Source of the DNA: JAKFWF01 sp963741505
Lineage (GTDB): Bacteria > Pseudomonadota > Alphaproteobacteria > Rhizobiales > Hyphomicrobiaceae
DNA: 64,000 nt
Direction of reading: 5' to 3'
NCBI GenBank assembly: GCA_963741505.1
Contig: CAVUIJ010000013.1
Coordinates: forward strand, 310,001 to 374,000
The notes beneath the pieces were generated by a model that was given only the letters and a program-made list of their open reading frames with translations, searched no databases and was not told the DNA's origin. Made by a program: the position numbers and the translations under genes. Positions within the stretch are counted from its first letter, which is position 1, and each line of letters opens with the position of its first letter. Below are positions 9,844 to 17,822 of this stretch, one piece after another.

Positions 9844-11452
9844 TCAAGCCTTCTTGACGTCCCAGAAGAACGGCAGCGGGCCCTTGACGATGCCGGTCAC
9901 GTTGGTGCGCCAGGCCTGGTAGATCTGGAAGAAGCCGGTCGGCGCGTAGACCGCGTTGGCGAATGCTTCCTTGTTGAGGCGCACGATGGCGGCCTTTTCC
10001 TCGTCGAGGCTCTTGGCCTCGAACCAGGCTTCGACCTCCTTCTCGATCGTGGGGATGTTTGGCCAGCCGAACCACGCCTTGTCGCCGTTGGCGCGGATCG
10101 CGGTGTAGCTTGCCGGGTTCACGCAATCGGCGCCGGCGTGCCAGGTGTGGAACATGTGCCAGCCGCCGGCGGCTCCAGGCGGCTCCTTCTTGGCGCGCCG
10201 CGAGCCGACGGTGCCCCAATCGGTCGCCACGAAATCGACCGTCATGCCGATCTTCTTCAACAGGTCGGCGGTCACCTCGCCCATCGGCTTGAGCAATGGC
10301 TGATCCTGCGCCACGACGCAGGTGATCGGCTCGCCCTTGTAGCCGGCTTCAGCCAGCAGCTTCTTCGCCGCATCGATGTTGCGCGGACCTTTCAGGATAT
10401 CGCCGCCCTCTTCGGTGTAGAGCGGCGTGCCCGGAGTGAAGAAGCTCGGCAGCGTCTTCCACAGGTTGGTGTCGTCGCCGATCACCGCCCGCATGTAGTC
10501 TTCCTGGCTGAGCGCCGTCAGCACCGCGAGCCGCGCCTTGACGTTGTTGAACGGCGGATGCAGGTGGTTGAAGCGGAACGAGCCGATGTTGCCGAGCGGA
10601 TCGGCGATGTCGAGCTTGATGTTCTTGTTCTTCTTCAGGATCGGCGCGAGATCGGTCGAGGCGATCTCCCACCAGTCGATCTCGCCGTTCTGCAGCGCCG
10701 CCGACGCGGTCGCCGCGTCCGGCATGATCACCCACTCGACGCGGTCGACATAGCATCTTCTTGCCGCCCGACAGCCAGCTCGACGGCTCCGAGCGCGGCA
10801 CGTAGTCGGCGAAGCGCTCGAATACCGCCTTGGCGCCGGGCACCCACTCGCTCTTGGCGAATTTCATCGGACCGGAGCCGACATACTCGGTGATCTGCTG
10901 GAACGCGTCGGTCTTGGCCAAGCGCTCCGGCATCATGAAGGCGCATGGCGTGTTGTTCTTGCCGAGCGCCAGCAGCATCTTCGGGAACGGCTTGCCAAGC
11001 ACCCACTTGAAGGTGCGATCGTCGACCGCCGTCAGTTCCTTCTGGACGGCAGCGATCAGCAGGCCCATCGGATCGCGCTTCGACCAGCGGGCAAGGCTTG
11101 CGACGCAATCCTTGGCAGTGACCTTCTCGCCGTCGTGCCACTTGAGGCCGTCGCGCAGCTTGAACGTCCAGGTCAGGCCGTCCGCGGACACCTCCTCACT
11201 CTCGACCATCTGGCGCTTCGGCGACAACTGGTCGTCGACGCCATAGAGCATGTCCCAGACCATCGCCGAGGCGTTGCGCACGACGTACTGGGTTCCCCAG
11301 ATCGGGTCGAAGTTGGCGAGATTGGCTTGCGGCACGAACTTGAGCGCCTTGGCCGCGGCGCCCTGCGAAATGGCCGGCATGGGGAACCCGCCAAGGCCGA
11401 TCAGACCGGCGCCACCCATCGACTTGAGTGCCGTTCTACGTGTGAGCTTCAC
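9844..11452 (-). pseudogene. ABC transporter substrate-binding protein (family 5), frameshifted
   Basis: The periplasmic binding protein of the peptide-type importer. It begins with a twin-arginine-type signal (KLTRRTALKSMGGAGLIGLG), so it is a likely Tat client. Reading frame changes near 10753: the first part (11452 down to there) reaches SGGKKM, and the rest (MPDAATASAALQNGEIDWWE onward, to 9844) continues in another frame. Dropping one base restores SGGKKMYVDRVEW and a 535-residue protein of normal length for the family. Nothing else in the gene is degraded. A sequencing insertion is therefore as likely as a true mutation. Confidence 0.85.
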
Positions 11453-11596
11453 TGGAAACCTCCCTGAACCCGTCTGTTGCCGACGCTAAGCGTAGAGGTT
11501 TGCATTGAATTGTGACAAGTGCAATCGCCGCCCTGAATTTGAGCGGGGTGCAAAAAATTCGAGCTGTGGTTGACGGCTGCCGCAGCACGGAGCTGG

Positions 11597-12760
11597 TCAC
11601 TTAGGCGACGCAATCCCAACCTCTGCCAATACCTCGTTGGTGTGCTGGCCGAGATCGGGAGCGGGATGGCGCACCTCGCACGGGGCCTGGGCGAGTTTCA
11701 TCGGGAAGCCGAGCATGCGCACCATGCCGTGGCCGGGGTGGGCCACATCGATCGCCATCTGCTGGTGCTTGATCTGCGGGTCCTCGAACACGCCGGCGAG
11801 GCTGTGCACGGGCCCGCAGGGGATACCGGCGCCATTGATCAGTTCGATCCAATATTCGGCCGTGTTCTGGACCAGCACGCCCTCGACCGCCGCGTTGAGC
11901 CGGGCCCGGTTCTTCACCCGCAGCGGATTGGAGGCGAAATCCGGATCTGACTTCAATTGCGAAAGTCCCAGCGCGTCCATCAGGCGGCCGAAGAACACGT
12001 CGTCGTTGGGCGCCACCGCGATCGGGTCGGTGCTGGTCTTGAACAGGCCATAGGGGGCGGCGATCGGATGGTCGTTGCCGGTGCGAACCGGGATTTCGCC
12101 GCTAGCGAAGAAATTCGAGGCGAGATAGGCGAGCAGACTGACCATGCCGCTGGTCATGCTGACGTCGACGTGCTCATGCCCGCCATGGCGCTCGCGGCCG
12201 AGCAGCGCCGCCGTCACGCCCAGCGCGCAGTAGATGCCGGCGACCAGGTCGCTGATCGGCAGGGCGGAGCGCAGCGGCGGGTCCTCGGCGCGGCCGTTGG
12301 TGCTCATGAAGCCGCTCATCGCCTGGGCGATGAAATCGAACGCCGGGCGATCCTTGTAGGGGCCCTGCGAGCCAAAGCCCGAGATGCTGGCGGTGACGAG
12401 GCCGGGCCGCAGTTCCTGCAGCCGTGCCTCGCTGAAACCGAGGCGGGTGAGCACGCCGGGCCGAAAGTTCTCGACCAGCGCGTCGGCGCTGCGGATCAGC
12501 GCTTCCAGCGCCGTCTTGCCCTGCGGCGATTTCAGATCGAGCACGATCGAGCGCTTGTTGCGATTGAAGCCGGCGAAGTACCACGACAGCCCCTCGACCT
12601 GCGTGCCCTGGCTGCGTACGCTGTCGCCTTCCGGCGCCTCGATCTTGATGATATCGGCGCCGAGATCGCCGAGCATCATGGTGCAGAACGGCCCCGACAG
12701 GACCCGCGTCAGATCGACGATGCGGAATCCGGACAGCGGCTGGCGGGCGGCGGCAGTCAT
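11597..12760 (-). CDS. CaiB/BaiF (class III) CoA-transferase
   Basis: A 387-residue class III CoA-transferase. These enzymes move CoA between carboxylic acids through a glutamyl/aspartyl-CoA thioester. The catalytic aspartate is in LPISDLVAGIYCALG near residue 170; FRPGVLTRLGF and NRNKRSIVLDLK are also typical. The ATG at 12760 has GAGGAG upstream; the in-frame GTG at 12778 lacks one. It is divergent from an HMG-CoA-lyase-like gene. The pair is a common arrangement for breakdown of a branched or aromatic acid through its CoA ester. The acid is unknown. Confidence 0.88.
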   Translation of the reverse strand: MTAAARQPLSGFRIVDLTRVLSGPFCTMMLGDLGADIIKIEAPEGDSVRSQGTQVEGLSWYFAGFNRNKRSIVLDLKSPQGKTALEALIRSADALVENFRPGVLTRLGFSEARLQELRPGLVTASISGFGSQGPYKDRPAFDFIAQAMSGFMSTNGRAEDPPLRSALPISDLVAGIYCALGVTAALLGRERHGGHEHVDVSMTSGMVSLLAYLASNFFASGEIPVRTGNDHPIAAPYGLFKTSTDPIAVAPNDDVFFGRLMDALGLSQLKSDPDFASNPLRVKNRARLNAAVEGVLVQNTAEYWIELINGAGIPCGPVHSLAGVFEDPQIKHQQMAIDVAHPGHGMVRMLGFPMKLAQAPCEVRHPAPDLGQHTNEVLAEVGIASPK

Positions 12761-12792
12761 TGCGGTGGCTCTCCTCACGTAATTCGGGGCGC

Positions 12793-12871
12793 AATTCGGG
12801 GGCAGTTACCGATTGCAACAGGAGCGTGCTATTCGTTGACGCTATCCCAAATCGGTAACTGTCCCCGAATT
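12793..12871. repeat. 22-bp inverted repeat filling a divergent promoter region
   Basis: The left arm (12793-12814, beginning AATTCGGGGGCAG) and the right arm (12850-12871, ending GTCCCCGAATT) are reverse complements with one mismatch, separated by 35 nt. The gap between the two start codons is only about 134 bp, so this element occupies most of the space available for both promoters. It looks like a dispersed REP-type element, but only this copy is in the window. Confidence 0.75.
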
Positions 12872-12894
12872 ACAGAGCAACAGGCAAGCACCCC

Positions 12895-13839
12895 ATGGAC
12901 CGGATCGAAATCGTCGAAGTCGGACCGCGCGACGGCGTCCAGAACATCCCGCATTTCGTACCCACCGAGACCAAGGTGGCGCTGATCAAGGCGCTGATCG
13001 CGGCCGGCATCAAGCGCATGGAGATCGGCTCGTTCGTCTCCCCGAAGGCGATCCCGCAGATGCGCGACATGGAAGATGTGGTCACGCAGCTGGGGCCGAC
13101 CCCCGGCGTGCGCGGCATGGCGCTGGTGCCGAACGCGCAAGGCGCCAAACGCGCGCTCGCCGCCGGCATCAAGGACATCGAGTTCGTGATCTCGATGTCG
13201 GACGCGCACAACATGAGCAACGTGCGCCGGCCGACCGGGGCCTCGATCGACGATCTCAAGGCGACCCTCGCCGAGATCGACCCGAAGCGCCAACTCAAGA
13301 CCCGCATCGGGCTTGCGACCTCGTTCCACTGCCCGTTCGCCGGCGTCATGGACGAGACCGCCGTGCTCGGCACCATCGAGCGCATCGTGGCGTTGCGCGA
13401 CGGCTTCGAGCTGGCCTTGAGCGACACCACCGGCATGGCCATTCCGGCGCACGTCAAGAGCCTCGCCGCCAAGGCGATCAAGGCGTTCGGCCGGCAGGCG
13501 ACCTTCACCTTCCACGGTCATGACACCGCTGGCTTCGGCATCGCCAATGTACTGGCCGCCATGGATGCCGGAATCCGTTCGTTCGACGGCTCGGTCGGCG
13601 GCCTCGGCGGCTGCCCGTTCGCGCCCGGCGCCACCGGCAACATCGCGACCGAAGACATGGTCTACCTGTTCAAGCGTATGGGGATCGAGACCGGCATCGA
13701 CCTCGACAAGCTGTTCGACGCCAGCGACATCGCCGTCAATCTGCCCGGCGCGGTGACCGGCAGCCACGCCCGCAAGATCCCGCGCGACCGGCTGTTCGAC
13801 ACCGGCGCAGCCTACACGGCAAGAGCCATTCCGACCTGA
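12895..13839 (+). CDS. Hydroxymethylglutaryl-CoA lyase-like enzyme
   Basis: A 314-residue member of the HMGL/DRE-TIM family. The N-terminal IVEVGPRDGVQNIP carries the conserved R-D pair, FVSPKAIPQM follows, and the metal-binding histidines are in FTFHGHDTAGFG near residue 205. GGLGGCPFAPGATGN holds the catalytic Cys (near residue 240) of true HMG-CoA lyases. Family members cleave 3-hydroxy-3-methylglutaryl-CoA or related acyl-CoAs to acetyl-CoA or pyruvate plus a ketone or aldehyde. With the divergent CoA-transferase it probably forms a small catabolic unit. Confidence 0.85.
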   Translation: MDRIEIVEVGPRDGVQNIPHFVPTETKVALIKALIAAGIKRMEIGSFVSPKAIPQMRDMEDVVTQLGPTPGVRGMALVPNAQGAKRALAAGIKDIEFVISMSDAHNMSNVRRPTGASIDDLKATLAEIDPKRQLKTRIGLATSFHCPFAGVMDETAVLGTIERIVALRDGFELALSDTTGMAIPAHVKSLAAKAIKAFGRQATFTFHGHDTAGFGIANVLAAMDAGIRSFDGSVGGLGGCPFAPGATGNIATEDMVYLFKRMGIETGIDLDKLFDASDIAVNLPGAVTGSHARKIPRDRLFDTGAAYTARAIPT

Positions 13840-14241
13840 ATGATCGTTGCCGTTGCCTCTCCCAGTGGCGCCTTTCGCGCGTACGGGCTCGTCCCCTCTC
13901 CCTGCGCACTGCACTGGCGCGGGGAGAGGGTTAGGGTGAGGGGCGGCAACACGAAGGCTCTATCAACAGCGGGCCAGGCTGGATGCCTGTGGGGCGACGA
14001 ACAAATGGCGCCAACACAAGCGGCCGCCCCTCACCCTCGGCCGGCAAAACCGCCGGCCTCTGCCCTCTCCCCCGAAGCGGCGGGGAGAGGGGGAGGTGGC
14101 GCAAAACACCGCCGCGCAAGAGGAGTAAGGAAAGCAAGTTGGAAATGCTAGAAGGTGGGGGATGAAAGGGGGCGTTAATTGTGGCTGACAACGCCCCCTC
14201 TTGCCCTCTGAGGTCAACCTCAATTGCGCGCGTGAGGCGGG
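13840..14241. repeat. 402-bp non-coding convergent region with dispersed inverted repeats
   Basis: No gene is supported here. Two GC-rich repeats are visible. One spans about 13857-13943 (CCTCTCCC, then GGGGAGAGGGTTAGGGTGAG). The other spans about 14030-14098 (CCCCTCACCCTCGGCC, then CCCTCTCCCCC and GGCGGGGAGAGGGGG). They share the CCCTCTCC/GGAGAGGG and CCTCACCC/GGGTGAGG blocks in inverted orientation, and GCCGGCAAAACCGCCGGC forms a small hairpin inside the second. The region sits between the stops of the lyase-like gene and serS, so it may also terminate transcription from both sides. ORFs inside it look accidental. Confidence 0.65.
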
Positions 14242-15673
14242 TCAGGCTGGTCGCTCGATCCGCGTCAGACCGCCCATGTAGGGCCGCAAGACCTCGGGGA
14301 TCGCGACCGAGCCGTCGGCCTGCTGGTAGTTCTCCAGGATCGCGACCAGGGTGCGGCCGACCGCGAGGCCGGAGCCGTTGAGGGTGTGCACGAACTGCGG
14401 CTTGCCGTCCTTGGCCTTGAAGCGGGCGTCCATGCGACGGGCCTGGAAATCGCCGCACACCGAGCACGACGAGATTTCGCGATAGGCATCCTGGCCCGGC
14501 AGCCAGACCTCGATGTCATAGGTTTTCTGGGAGGCAAAGCCCATGTCGCCGGTGCACAGCAGCACGGTGCGGTAGGGCAACCCAAGCTTTTCCAGGATGT
14601 TCTCGGCCGAGCGGGTCATGCGCTCGTGCTCGTCCAGTGATTTGTCGGGCGTGGTGATCGAGACCAGCTCGACCTTGGTGAACTGGTGCTGGCGGATCAT
14701 GCCGCGGGTGTCGCGGCCGGCGGCACCGGCCTCCGAGCGGAAGCACGGCGTCGCGGCGGTGAAGCGCCAGGGCAGCTTCGCCTCGTCGATCACCTGCTCG
14801 CGAGCAAGGTTGGTGAGGGACACTTCGGCTGTGGGGATGAGCCAGAGACGTATTCACCCGAACTCGGACATCATGTAAGGCGCATATGCGTCGCCTAACT
14901 TCTTGCTCCAATCAGCTACGGCTTCTCCCTTGCCCGACAATGTCAACAAATCAGCAGCGCCACTTATCTAACTGCTCTACCTCGACCGAGAATGTTTTAA
15001 ACAAATCCTCCTTGAACTTCGGCAAGTTGCCGGTGCCATAGGCGGCCTGAATCCCGACCAGCATCGGCGGGTTGACCTCGGTGTAGCCGCCGATCTGGCC
15101 GTTGGCCGGCGCGGTATGGGTGTCGAGCATGAAGGCGGCGAGCGCCCGCTCCATCCGCGCCAGTGCACCTTTCAGGAACACGAACCGCGCGCCCGAAACC
15201 TTGGCGGCGGTCTCGAAATCCATCAGGCCCAGCGCCTCGCCGATCTCGAAATGCTGCTTCGGCTTGAAGGCGAACTTCGGCGGCTGGCCGACCCGGCGGA
15301 CCTCGACGTTGTCCTTCTCGTCGGCGCCCTCGGGCACGTCGTCGCGCGGCAGGTTGGGGATGACTTCGAGGATTTTTCGAATTTCGTCATCGAGCCGGCG
15401 CTCTTCGGCCTCGCCGTTGCTAAGCGTCTCCTTCAGCGCCGCGACCTCGGCCATCAGCTTCGCCGCCAGCGCCTCGTCCTTGGTCGCCTTGGCCTTGCCG
15501 ATCTCCTTCGAAGCGGCATTGCGGCGCGCCTGCGCCTCCTGCAGACGGGTGAGATGGGCCCGGCGCTCCTCGTCCTTCTTGAGGATCACGGCCGACAGCG
15601 GCTCGAGCTTGCGCTTCTTCAAGCCGGCATCGAACGCGGCGGGGTTGTCACGAATCCATTTGATGTCGAACAC
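14242..15673 (-). pseudogene. serS: Seryl-tRNA synthetase gene interrupted by ~140 bp of foreign-looking DNA
   Basis: SerRS charges tRNA-Ser. The 5' part (15673 to about 14993) encodes the N-terminal coiled-coil tRNA-binding arm and the start of the catalytic domain, up to GTGNLPKFKEDLFKT. The 3' part (about 14844 to 14242) resumes at WLIPTAEVSLTNL and contains motif 2 (FRSEAGAAGRDTRGMIRQHQ) and motif 3. In intact SerRS only a few residues separate these points; here 148 nt do. The intervening DNA is about 49% G+C over 14851-15000 by my count. It contains stops at 14951-14953 and 14854-14856 and changes the frame. No second serS is in the window. The gene follows tatC, as in many alphaproteobacteria. 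Confidence 0.85.
14845..14992. other. Low-GC insertion inside serS
   Basis: The bases between the last serS codon before the break (ACA, 14995-14993) and the first after it (TGG, 14844-14842). On the minus strand one frame gives a protein-like stretch ISGAADLLTLSGKGEA and then VADWSKKLGDAYAPYMMSEF before a TGA at 14854-14856. Deleting one base near 14960 would join this to the serS frame. A partial palindrome, GCATATGC, lies at 14882-14889. I recognise neither the peptide nor an intron, intein or IS end. Confidence 0.6.
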
Positions 15674-15774
15674 GGGCGCAATTCCTGTCGGTGGCGTCGA
15701 TGCGCCGACCTATAAGCGCCGAACCTTGCGTGGTCCAGGGCAAGCACATCGCGGCTGACGAAGCGCCGATGCCG

Positions 15775-15877
15775 TAGGTTGGGTTAGCGCCCCGTTTGGC
15801 GCGTAACCCAACATCGCACGGGGATCGAAGTCGTTGGGTTACGGCCGCCGAAACCGGCGACCTAACCCAACCTACAC
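15775..15877. repeat. REPIN-like inverted repeat pair, family A copy 2
   Basis: The left half starts GTAGGTTGGGTTAGCGCC and closes with GCGTAACCCAAC (to about 15811). The right half starts GTTGGGTTACGG (about 15833) and ends TAACCCAACCTAC (15877). The outer arms GTAGGTTGGGTTA/TAACCCAACCTAC are perfect inverses. It shares sequence and layout with 9718-9820. It lies between serS and tatC, two genes otherwise expected to be co-transcribed. Confidence 0.8.
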
Positions 15878-15976
15878 GGACGCGATTTTGGCACCGCCAC
15901 ATCAACTACCGGCAGCTGTGCGTCCAGCCCAAAAATCATGCTGCGACGCGCGGAATATCGATGCCGACACGCCACG

Positions 15977-16816
15977 TCACTCGTCGTCGTCTTTGGCTTC
16001 CGCGTCCTTCTTTTCCAGGTAGGCGACGGCCAGCACCGCGACCTCGTAGAGCAGCACCGTCGGCAGCGCCATGGCGATCATGCTCAAGGGATCGGGCGGC
16101 GTCAGCACGGCGGCAATGGTGGCGATACCGACGATGGCATAGCGCCGCTTGTCGCGCAGACCGGCCGCGGTGACGAAGCCGGCGCGCGCCAGCAGCGTCA
16201 GCACGACCGGCAGCTGGAAGCAGATGCCGAAGCCGAAGATCAAGGTCATGATCAGCGACAGGTACTCCGACACCTTCGGCAACAGCTCGATGGTCGCCTG
16301 GCCGTCGCCGCCAACCTGCGTCAGGCCCATCGAGAACTGGATCAGCAGCGGCATGGCGATGAAATAGACGACCGACGCGCCCAGCACGAAAAAGCACGGC
16401 GTTGCAATCAGATAGGGCAGGAAGGCGCCGCGCTCGTTGCTGTAGAGGCCGGGGGCCACGAACTTGTAGATCTGCGTCGCCACCACCGGGAACGACAGGA
16501 AAGCAGCACCGAACATCGCCAGCTTGATGTTGGTGAACAGCTGCTCGAGGAAGTGCGTTGCGATCAGCTTGCAGTGGTTGTCGCCGGCCACCCGGCAGTA
16601 AGGCCACAGCAGCAGGTTGAAGACATGCTTCGCCAGAAAGAAGCACAGCAGAAACATGATGATGAACGACAGCATCGACCAGATCAGCCGCGTCCGCAGC
16701 TCGATCAGATGCTCCATCAACGGCGCCTTCGACGCCTCGATGCGCTCGCGCTCTTCCCGTTCGCGGCGTTCCCGCTCTTCTTTGCCGCGTAGACCCTTGT
16801 CGCTCACGTCGCTCAC
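15977..16816 (-). CDS. tatC: Sec-independent protein translocase subunit TatC
   Basis: A 279-residue inner-membrane protein with six predicted helices, the signal-recognition subunit of the twin-arginine translocase. The N-terminal region MEHLIELRTRLIWS is the conserved TatC start, here preceded by an unusually charged stretch rich in Glu/Arg (about 30 residues). FVAPGLYSNERGAFLPY is the conserved first periplasmic/cytoplasmic loop. Its start overlaps the tatB stop (ATGA, 16813-16816). Likely clients in this window include the family 5 and TctC-type binding proteins with RR signals. Confidence 0.92.
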   Translation of the reverse strand: MSDVSDKGLRGKEERERREREERERIEASKAPLMEHLIELRTRLIWSMLSFIIMFLLCFFLAKHVFNLLLWPYCRVAGDNHCKLIATHFLEQLFTNIKLAMFGAAFLSFPVVATQIYKFVAPGLYSNERGAFLPYLIATPCFFVLGASVVYFIAMPLLIQFSMGLTQVGGDGQATIELLPKVSEYLSLIMTLIFGFGICFQLPVVLTLLARAGFVTAAGLRDKRRYAIVGIATIAAVLTPPDPLSMIAMALPTVLLYEVAVLAVAYLEKKDAEAKDDDE

Positions 16817-17238
16817 GCTCCGGCTTTCGTCAGCGAAGGCTCAGAGCCCGGCAGCTCAGGCAATGCCGGCAGCTCGGTGGCGATCTGGCCGCTGTCGAGC
16901 GGCGGCGACACCGCGTCCGCCGGCGTGTCATTGCCCATTTGCGTAATGTCGGAGGCGGCCGTCTCGAGCGGCTTGACGCTATCCTCGGCGCTGCGCTCGA
17001 TTTCGCGGACGCTGTCGGTCGCCGTGCGCTTGATGTCCTCGACGTCCTTGCGGATCTGTTCGAGTTCGGTGTCCTTCATCGCCTCGTCGAACTGGCGGCG
17101 GAATTCGTCGGCTTGGCGGCGGATCTGGCCGACGAACTTGCCGATGGTGCGCAGCAGCGCCGGCAGGTCTTTCGGACCCACCACGACGATCGCCAGCATG
17201 GCGATGATGATCAGTTTGCTCCAGCCGAGATCGAACAC
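16813..17238 (-). CDS. tatB: Sec-independent protein translocase subunit TatB
   Basis: A 141-residue protein with a short N-terminal membrane helix (MFDLGWSKLIIIAMLAIVVV), the GPKDLP hinge, then an amphipathic, highly charged helix (RTIGKFVGQIRRQADEFRRQ) and a flexible acidic tail. TatB forms the signal-peptide receptor with TatC. The spacing to tatA is 88 nt and the stop overlaps the tatC start. The hinge wording and length separate it from TatA. Confidence 0.9.
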   Translation of the reverse strand: MFDLGWSKLIIIAMLAIVVVGPKDLPALLRTIGKFVGQIRRQADEFRRQFDEAMKDTELEQIRKDVEDIKRTATDSVREIERSAEDSVKPLETAASDITQMGNDTPADAVSPPLDSGQIATELPALPELPGSEPSLTKAGA

Positions 17239-17326
17239 GCGATCCTCAAGCAGCTTTCAATTGGGCCCATGACATAGTTCGACCGCCGGCCCCGGCCGGT
17301 GGCGGCACTCACATCGTCGCCGGCGT

Positions 17327-17557
17327 TCAGCCGACCCTAGTCTGCTGGCCCGGCGCATCCGGCGTCTTCGCCTGGGCGTCGATCACCTTGGGCGGCTCAG
17401 ACTTCTTGACGACATCCTCGTCCTCGGCCATGCCCTTCTTGAAGCTTTTGATTCCTTTGGCGAAATCGCCCATGATCTCGGAGATCTTGCCTTTGCCGAA
17501 CAGCAACAGCGCGACGGCCAGCAGGATGAGCATATGCCAAATGCTGAAGGTACCCAT
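17327..17557 (-). CDS. tatA: Sec-independent protein translocase subunit TatA
   Basis: A 76-residue protein: one membrane helix (IWHMLILLAVALLLF), the FGKGKI hinge and the amphipathic helix MGDFAKGIKSFKKGMAED, followed by a charged tail. TatA oligomers form the transport pore. I start at the ATG at 17557 because TatA similarity begins at MGTFSIWHML; a longer in-frame start at 17623 would add 22 polar residues before the helix. First gene of tatA-tatB-tatC-serS. Confidence 0.9.
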   Translation of the reverse strand: MGTFSIWHMLILLAVALLLFGKGKISEIMGDFAKGIKSFKKGMAEDEDVVKKSEPPKVIDAQAKTPDAPGQQTRVG

Positions 17558-17822
17558 GGCGAATTCAAACTCCGGACTTTTGCCGCCGCGGCACGCAGCA
17601 GGCGAGGTTTCACGTTGCGACAACTCTTACAGGTAAGCGCTACCCCCGGCAAGGGAAGTGCCGCCGTTTCAGATAATTAGGTGGCGTCGGGCCGCCGTGG
17701 AGGGCGAAGCGGCAAAACGCCTCGTGGTGGTACGCGCGTCAACGAAAAATTCACTATTCCGGCCAAGGCTGGTCAATGCCGTTGCCGGCGCGACGCCCGC
17801 GCCACGATATCAAGAGGAACCA
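17558..17822. promoter_or_regulatory. Divergent intergenic region tatA / ftsQ
   Basis: This 265-bp gap should hold the promoters of the leftward tat-serS operon and the rightward fts genes. I can see no clear sigma-70 or CtrA site. An in-frame upstream extension of ftsQ crosses it but does not resemble any protein. It is also the point where the alphaproteobacterial dcw order (murB-ddl-ftsQ) is broken. Confidence 0.35.

Noticed and set aside
12829..13914. 361-codon ORF on the strand opposite the HMG-CoA-lyase-like gene
   Set aside because: It is the antisense of a clear gene, made long by high GC; its composition (Asp, Gly, Arg, His repeats) is typical of shadow frames and matches no family.
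13840..14151. 103-codon ORF after the lyase-like gene
   Set aside because: It runs through inverted-repeat DNA, has no ribosome site and resembles no protein.
14845..14992. serS insertion as a group I or group II intron, intein or IS element
   Set aside because: About 140 bp is too short for a known self-splicing intron or intein, and I see no inverted-repeat ends, transposase or target duplication. Kept as an unexplained finding.
17658..17822. N-terminal extension of FtsQ or remnant of ddl upstream of ftsQ
   Set aside because: The in-frame sequence has no similarity to Ddl or to FtsQ N-termini, and the ATG at 17823 has its own ribosome site.
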